Shown here: one piece after another, positions 58,023-64,000 of the stretch
How positions within the stretch are numbered: the first letter of the stretch is position 1
How the letters are laid out: every line of letters begins with the position of its first letter
Source of the DNA: Gaeumannomyces sp. JS-464
Lineage: Eukaryota; Ascomycota; Sordariomycetes; Magnaporthales; Magnaporthaceae
Length of the DNA stretch: 64,000 bases
Direction: 5' to 3'
Assembly (NCBI GenBank): GCA_002197995.1
Contig: NGZR01000008.1
Location: 248,001-312,000 of the forward strand
Program-made: the position numbers and the translations under genes
The notes under the pieces: generated by a model
What the model was told of the DNA's origin: nothing
Seen by the model: the letters and a program-made list of their open reading frames with translations, nothing else
The model's database searches: none

Positions 58023-58424
58023 ACGTAATGCACGTTTATAAAAACCTTAATAAATTAACAAATTGCGAAAGCTAAAAAGCAAAAAGGGCTGTTCCGCAAA
58101 TCCAAAAGCGGATCCGGCTATATATTAATAGCGTGGCTAATGCGTTAATGTGGCGCATTCCGGTAAGCCACCAGCCACAAGCTTCGGCCCGTAGCTGCAT
58201 TAATAAAAACCAACCTTTTAACAATTTTTTTATATTAATAATATTTAAAATAATAATTTTTTTGTAAAATCCAATTGTTATTATAAAATAAAACAATCGG
58301 TTTTGTAAATAACAATATTTTTCCAGCAAGTTAATTTCCAAAATACAGCGTTAAACCCCTTTTTGGAATTACCATTGCAATTTTTTCAATTACGTTGCTA
58401 GTTTAGCCCCGCCATTGGAATCCT
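58023..58424. other. AT-rich spacer after pogo copy A
   Basis: No gene recognised. A frame at 58072-58341 is hydrophobic and AT-driven. This was presumably contiguous with the sequence left of 56164 before pogo insertion, but the homology to gypsy-B gag does not continue here. Confidence 0.35.
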
Positions 58425-59660
58425 TTATTTTACAGCCTTTGCTGTTAAGCTTGTTTATTTTTGCCGCATAAGCATAAACCAGTTTTTAGGCTTCCTCGTT
58501 TTTAAGTAAATCGTAAAACCGTTATCGTGGTTCCTCCTATATAAAAACCCCGCCAGCTTAATTGCCAGTATATATTTAACTGTTTTTTTTTACTTGTAAA
58601 GCTTGCTAGCGATTTACGGCTTTAAACCTGGTAATATTTAACTTACGGCTAAGAATTTCTCGCCGTGCTTTGTCCGTTATCCAGCCGTACTTTTCGTGTA
58701 TAACGGTTTCCCAGCGGCTTTTCCCGCGGCCGCGTAATTTCGAATTTAGCTTTCCACCCATTCGACAAACTTCTTTTACCAGTTTAATACGAGTGGTAAA
58801 TACTAAAGTCCTTCGAAGGAAGAGAAATTTGGCGTTAAAGTCGCCGCTTGTAAAGCCGTTATACCGGTTATCGTTCGATTTGTGGAAAAAGCCCCTTTCG
58901 CCTTCCCAGGTAACGAAATGGTTCGGGTTTATCGTTTTAATGTAAGCGCTTATATGGTCGATTTACTCGATTATCATTTCGGGCGTGCAGCCGGAAAAAC
59001 TCCGGGGTAAAATTTCGCATGGCGTTAGCATTACAACGAAGCTCGTTAGCGAGCTCCCAGGCAAAAATGGCTAAGCTATCCTCGTACTGTATGACAAAAG
59101 CCTTAATATACCGTTTAAAATGCTCGCGAATTACGGGCGAAGTGTAAAACTGCGAAAGGTTAATAAAAAAAGATTAATAAAACCTCGATAGGCAATGCCA
59201 AAGCGAATGGATCACTTATATCGTCGTGGTATTTACTTTTAAAGTTAACGGTATAAATATTTATCCCGCCGTAGTCGACCTAGTTGTTCGTTAGGGCTAT
59301 TAAAAGCTTTATATCCGTTTTTATGGCCGCATTAACATGTTAAAAGGCGAAACGTCGATTGTCGGTGTGCCGTTATCCTTTTTCCATTGGAATACTACCG
59401 GCGTTGCTCCCGCGCTTTCGCTTTCGTACCGAGGTATGCCGGTCGGATTATAAGTGCGATTTTTGTCGTTAAAACCCCAGGTCCGGAACACGCGTAGGCC
59501 GACGTTTTTAACGGCAAGCATACCGTTTTCGACGTCGGCCTGGTCCCCGTTGTAAAAAAAGTAGTACGCGTTAATGCCGGCGAAATAAAAGCTTTTCCCG
59601 TCCAGCTTAAACTGGTTACCTTCGATAGTGATAAAAAGGCTGTTTAATACTAAAAGTTTT
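58425..59660 (-). pseudogene. GH5 (subfamily 7-like) endo-beta-1,4-mannanase, RIP-degraded
   Basis: Order on the minus strand: [55 protein letters not shown] with NFKSKYHDD, then FAWELANELRC (59042-59059 is WELANE with the acid/base Glu). These are followed by NHFVTWEGERGFFHKSNDNR, VIHEKYGW near 58690 and YRRNHDNGFTIYL. These match fungal secreted mannanases, which cut mannan in plant cell walls. The NEP motif reads NEL, and at the nucleophile position (usually E-E-Y/F-G) the codon is AAG (58690-58692), giving Lys. Both changes, several stops and the CpA depletion fit RIP. At least three frame changes are needed. RIP requires or implies a second copy at some time. Confidence 0.78.
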
Positions 59661-60114
59661 TTTGGTTTTTTAACCCTTTAATTGGTTTTTTAACCTTATT
59701 TAAACTTAATTTTCGACGTGAAAACAACGCCCGAAAAAGCCTTATGGCCGCTTATATATATTTTGGCCTAATTTTCGGTAGGTTCTTATCCAGGGCAAAT
59801 AAAAAACGTTTGTTTATAAAAAGCAATAGGCATAAAAGCTTAAAATAAAAGCTATTCCTAAAAATAAAAACAACCCGTGCAACGTCGTAATTTAGGGTTA
59901 AAGTAGGCCTAAATAGCTTTACTTTTTGGCGGATCCAAAAGGTTTTTAAAACCGGCGGTAAGCTCGTTCGGGAGCCCAAAAGCTAAAGATTTTCGTAGTA
60001 TATAAAAGGAAGCTTTTAGCAGTTCGGATTTAAGTATAAAAAAGGCATTATAAAGGTTAATTTACCTACTAACCTTACTTTTGGTACCATGCTTTATTAA
60101 CTGTCCTTCCGTTT
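59661..60114. other. AT-rich spacer between mannanase and Myb/SANT-like remnants
   Basis: Divergent promoter region of the two neighbouring pseudogenes. No coding sequence recognised. A GTACCATG...TTAAC...TTTCAG stretch ending at about 60117 looks like an intron end of the Myb/SANT-like gene. Confidence 0.35.
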
Positions 60115-61010
60115 CAGGCGCCGGCGCTAAAAAAACGAAACTCGCGTTTTATTTTTGCCCCTTTCGTTTCCCGTAACCTTTGCCGGGGAAAAGGAGGGTT
60201 TTCCGGCCACCTAAATCACGTTGGGAACCCCGGTAGCCTCGTCGGAAAGCTAGGAAGTCGGCGATTTTAACGACTTTTACGACCTTTATAACGCCTCGGA
60301 ATCGCCCTTTCCCCTTTCCTTTGCACTTTCCACGGTCCCTTTTTTATTGCAGCTTCGCAAACGAACCAGGGCACTTTCGTAAAGGATTCCCAAGCTTTCT
60401 AAAAAGGCGGCAAACGATTCGATTAAACCGCCGATTAGCTTTTAGCCTTTTTCGAAACCTTTGCCGAGGCCGGCCGGCAAGGGGAAATGAATTTGGCGAT
60501 TTTTGGCTAGCTTAACAAGTGCTTTAAAAAGGTTGCAAAAGTTTTAGCGGATTAATAGCCCTATATCCGGTGGCTAAAAAAGGTTAAAAACAAATATAAC
60601 AGCTTTAAAACGCAGTATAAAAACTGGCTGGACTTTGGGAAACGGTTAAAAGTAACCGTTAACCCGGTTACGAGGCTATATTTCGCCAGCGATTAGGCTT
60701 GGAAAACGTTCTTTTCGATCCGGCTTGCCGCCCGTTAAATGCGCAAAAGGCCTTTTTTCCTCCCGGATTTTTACAAAGCCGCTTTTGCCGGCAATTAAGC
60801 GATAAAAAAATAAATCGCCACGGCCGCCTAACGTTTACAAAGCGTTCGGCAAGCTAAGGAAGGCCGCGGAAAACGGCCTTTTGGTAAAGCCGGGCACTTT
60901 ACGATAGCGGAAGCCCAACTGCACGTCGGAAATCGCTTTTTAAAAATTGCATAAACGCTGGCCCGAGCCGGATTAAAACTTAACTAGGATTTAACCCTTT
61001 CGTATGCGAG
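60115..61010 (+). pseudogene. Myb/SANT-like DNA-binding protein, RIP-degraded
   Basis: The clearest part reads KKVKNKYNSFKTQYKNWLDF, VTVNPVTRLYFASD, AWKTFF, then RKRPFFLPDFYKAAFAGN. This matches the Myb/SANT-like domain found in plant and fungal proteins, many of them transposon-linked (F..QYK.W..F.....G...P.T....ASD..W....). Upstream, LLAFFETFAEAGRQGEMN is the start of the same domain. At least six stops come from CAA/CAG/TGG. Its partner is unknown. It is divergent from the mannanase gene. Confidence 0.62.
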
Positions 61011-61321
61011 GTTTTTTTTAGCCGGCCGGGCGCTTTGTAAACGTTAGTTAAAGCACGAACCTTGGATACAGGCCGTAAAAAAGTTGCGAAAATACCCGTA
61101 AAACGCTTTATTAAGCCGAATTAAGCGGTAATTAATCCGAACTTTTAAGCAAAACGAAAAAATAGTTTTTAATGGTTAAACGATTTGAAAAATAAGGAAA
61201 TAATAGTAAATTTAATGCAAAACGACGAGCTAAACTTGTAAGCGTAATTAAAGCGGTTCGAATAAAAGTATTTTCGTAATCGGGCGGCTTATTTAGTAAA
61301 ATTATAAAAAAGTATTATTAT
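61011..61321. other. AT-rich sequence left of pogo copy B
   Basis: No gene recognised. It may contain the outer part of the chromodomain-gypsy LTR that pogo copy B interrupts, but I could not find the LTR edge. Confidence 0.3.
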
Positions 61322-61323
61322 TA

Positions 61324-63211
61324 ACGTGGTTTACCATTAAATGCTATATATTACCAAATGCCACACTTATACCCGACCTCCGGTTAATCGACGCGCATGC
61401 TAACCTAATAACGCCAAAAATCCATTTAAACTATTCGAAATTGTATATATCGGACGTTTTTACTTTTTTTTAACAAATGCGCGCATTATGTCCGGTTTTG
61501 CCGCACGTGCTATATCGCCGATAAATCGTCGTTACCCTTTTTTTTTAACCTTTATAACCGCGCATTTTTTGCTATAGCTATTCGTTTAACTCTTTTTGGT
61601 TTAAAACATTTCGTACTTCGTTTATAGTAAATAACCTTTTTTATTAAACACGTGTTTTTTTAGCTTTCCGGCGTTTGCTTAATATTTCGTTCGCCTTACG
61701 TAACGAAGCAATTTCGGCTTTGAAAAGGGCTATTTAATGCATAATTAAGCTCGTTTTTTTCGTAAACTGGTTTATAACCGCTAGTATAAATGTCGAAAAG
61801 CTGCTCCGGTAATTGGAAATTCGAATTATAATATATTCGGATTGCGAAATTGCTTTTTTAGCTGTTTAAAGCGTTTTGGAGGTTTAAAGTTCGGGGTTGT
61901 TTAAAAGCGTTTTTAAAAAAGTTAAAGTTTGTAGTTTTACATCCAGCTTTTTTAAAACCAAATCCGGATTAAAAAAAGCAAAGCTAGCTTTTCGAAAACC
62001 TTTTTAAATGTTTTTTTCGGTTATAAAATTAAAAAATGCCGTTTTAAAAGCCGAAAAAAATTCGATTTTAATTACGTGGTTAACGTGTAATTTTATTAAA
62101 TTTTCGATTTATTAACCGTACGCTTTTTTAACGGGTTAAAACATTTAACGTTAAACGGTTAAAAAAAAGTAAAACGAATGCGAAAGTATGCAAAACGTAA
62201 CGATGTTATATTTTTAGCAATAAAGTTTAAAATCCGTTAAATAGTCGCTTTTATATCCGTTTAGCATTAATAAACGATAAGGGCTTTTTATGCGCGATAT
62301 TATGTGTTTATCGAAATGTTAAATCCATTTTAAGCTAAGCTCGTTCGTAATTTACCCGTTAAAATTCGTTAAAATAACCTAGTCGTGTAAAAAGTCGGTT
62401 TTTAAATACTAATTGGCTAAATAGTATTACCTTTTAACAATAATAAAAAAAATCGCTTAACCGTAATAATTAACTTTTTAAATAAATGTAGCCCATTTTC
62501 GATTACTAGGTTAAACCAGTTTTGTTTACTACGGCCTTTTAACGTTATAATAATTATAACGGCGGCGATTATGCCTATAAAAAAGCCGGTTTTATCGAAA
62601 TTATAAATATCGTTATTTAAAATGCCATATTTGGCTATAATATTTCGTATAAAGTCGAATTAAGTAAAAACGAGCTTGGGATTTTCGCATTTGGCCTTTT
62701 AATATCGTACTTTTAAATCCAACGCGTGCCGAGCTCCGGGCGGCGTTTAACGAACCTCGCGACCTAGTTAATCCCGATAATGTTCGCGTCGCGTTCGGCG
62801 AGCAATCGGTTAGCCATATTTTAACACTAAAAAGCCGGGAAGGAAATGCGCGAAAATCCAACTCGAGTATGTATTTAATAAGCGCCTTTTTTTGGATTCC
62901 GTTAATTTCCGAAAGTTAAGTTTGCTATCGCGTCAAGCAGGTTAGCCGCGCTTCCGCCAAGCGAGGGTGGAAAAGTCGACTTCGTAAATTTTAACGGCGC
63001 TTTAAATGCTTAATTATAAGTTCGATGCAAGCGTTTAAAAGGTTAAAACAATTTTACGTTTATCGCTTTTATTTGCTATTTTTTATTGTGGAAATATTCG
63101 CGGATAAAGTTAAATTAACACGTGGACGCGTTTAATGTAGCACTTGGTAATGTGTGGCACTTGGTAATGTGTGGCACTCGGTAATGTGTGGCACTCGGTG
63201 GTAAACCACGT
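61324..63211 (-). mobile_element. pogo/Fot1-type DNA transposon, copy B (1888 bp), with transposase pseudogene
   Basis: TIRs ACGTGGTTTACC (61324) and GGTAAACCACGT (63211), flanked by TA (61322-61323, 63212-63213). The interior is the reverse complement of copy A's family, for example 61400-61540 against 57830-57970. The right subterminal region has four close repeats of TGTGGCACTYGGTA (63150-63200). The transposase on the minus strand is broken by stops and frame changes; FPSRLFSVK near 62840 is the N-terminal end. Confidence 0.88.
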
Positions 63212-63213
63212 TA

Positions 63214-63456
63214 ATCTTTTTTTTAAATATCGTTAAAGTTTATCACGATTAAAGCGAGTAAGCTTCGCAGCCAAGTTTAATTAATGCTTTAAACGAAAAA
63301 CTTTTTTATGGGAAAGGAAAAGGGAAGAAAGGCGCGGCGCGCCGAAAGCGCGATGCGGTAAAAAAAGCGGTGCGGCGTTTTATCGCACGGGCTATTCCGC
63401 GGCGCGTGCTTACGTAAATGCCTGCGGCGTGCGGTAAACTGCTTTAGGCCGTTACA
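63214..63456 (-). repeat. 3' LTR (inner part) of a chromodomain gypsy element
   Basis: The LTR edge at 63456 reads TGTAACGG on the minus strand and is preceded by a polypurine tract (aaaagggggtag, 63457-63468). The outer part is cut by pogo copy B. It contains a GC-rich patch (ggcgcggcgcgcc) unusual for this AT block. Confidence 0.6.
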
Positions 63457-63468
63457 CTACCCCCTTTT

Positions 63469-63900
63469 AAGCCCGAGTATTGCGTACGCGGTGCTCGAGG
63501 CTTTTTTTATGCCGTGTTGGTTTTTTTTTTTTTATTCCCGCATGTTTTGCCACGTTATTATTATCCCGATCCTCCAGGTGTACGTTTTTTACTGCCGTTT
63601 TAATCCAGTTTTGCAAGTTAACCGGCGGTTTTGCGGCTTTTGGATATTTTAAATGGAATGCTTTTAACGCGGTAGTAACGTTTTTAAAGTTTTTTGCCAA
63701 ATACTATTCGTCGTCGAGGTTGCATCCTTTCCAATTAACTTAGTATTGCAGCTTTTTTGCTTTACTAGTAACCCGGGATGCTAATACCTTATCGATTTCC
63801 CATTTTGGCTTACCGTTAATATCCTTTAAGGGTTTCGGCTTTTAATGCTATTACGGTAGCGGATCGTTCGGAAATTTGCGAAATCGATTTGCGTGGAAAA
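63469..63900 (-). pseudogene. Integrase C-terminal chromodomain of a Ty3/gypsy chromovirus, partial
   Basis: On the minus strand, WEIDKVLASRVTSKAKKLQY then VNWKGCNLDDE and NFKNVTTALKAFHLKYPKA form a chromodomain (Y/W-E-V-E..L..R......YLVKW.G.....TWEP..NL.NA..L...FH). Several Trp/Gln codons are stops. Chromodomains of such integrases steer insertion to marked heterochromatin. The rest of the element lies beyond the window. Confidence 0.78.
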
Positions 63901-64000
63901 AATTCGAGCTTTTATATCCCAGTAGCATTTTAAAAACGAAATTATAGCTTCGTTTTTTTAACACCTTTTATAAGCCGGCGTATTAAAAGTTTAAACGGGT

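Noticed and set aside
58072..58341. 89-codon hydrophobic minus-strand frame
   Set aside because: AT-driven composition and poly-Ile/Phe content, with no homology I can recognise.
1..64000. CRISPR array, Starship (DUF3435 captain) or secondary-metabolite cluster
   Set aside because: No regularly spaced repeats, no tyrosine-recombinase captain motifs and no PKS, NRPS or terpene synthase sequence were found; the genes present belong to unrelated pathways.

Overview
The window is nuclear DNA of a filamentous ascomycete (Pezizomycotina, most likely Sordariomycetes). It contains recognisable fungal genes: a C-14 sterol reductase, a NACHT-type NTPase fragment, an MFS transporter, DNA polymerase alpha subunit B, a MFAP1-type splicing factor, an F-box/ankyrin-like protein, a LysM secreted protein and a GH5 mannanase. 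About three quarters of it is AT-rich transposon sequence with the signature of repeat-induced point mutation (RIP): CpA/TpG are scarce, TpA is abundant, CpG is kept, and stop codons arise from CAA/CAG/TGG. GC-rich islands (1-4.1 kb, 26.1-29.3 kb, 46.4-53.9 kb) alternate sharply with these AT blocks.

Layout. 1-3.5 kb: the end of ERG24, a NACHT-NTPase C-terminal remnant and a hardly mutated TIR transposon. 3.5-26.1 kb: one nested stack. A ~708-bp PIF/Harbinger-like TIR element sits in the last codons of an MFS gene. It was hit by a ~7.0-kb Ty3/gypsy element (gypsy-A, + strand). Gypsy-A was then hit by a 7.4-kb gypsy-B element (7971-15354, - strand) and by a 7.5-kb Ty1/copia element (copia-A, 16148-23661, - strand). 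Every junction can be read from target-site duplications (TSDs). 26.1-28.3 kb: the rest of the MFS gene. 29.0-32.6 kb plus 45.65-46.0 kb: two Tad-type LINE 3' ends in inverted orientation, forming a ~2-kb-arm palindrome. Its right arm was hit by a second gypsy-B copy (32621-45646), which itself carries a copia element (37131-42501) and a 181-bp solo-LTR-like insert.

46.4-53.9 kb is a GC-rich block of decayed genes (POL12 3' end, MFAP1, F-box/ankyrin-like, LysM). They are broken mostly by frameshifts and truncation rather than RIP. 53.8-64 kb is AT-rich again: a MITE-like element, a RIPed copy of the TIR transposon, a gypsy-B 5' LTR, two pogo/Fot1 elements in opposite orientation, a RIPed GH5 mannanase pseudogene, a RIPed Myb/SANT-like gene, and the 3' end of a chromodomain-bearing gypsy element.

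Only ERG24 looks intact as far as it is visible. The most unusual signal is in gypsy-B. Between its integrase gene and 3' LTR, both copies carry an antisense module: a Cys-rich/coiled-coil ORF followed by two tRNA-like sequences. One of these has A-box and B-box Pol III motifs and a long T-run; the other has a fully paired 7-bp acceptor stem in one copy. Coordinates of degenerate domains are approximate; LTR, TIR and TSD coordinates were read base by base.
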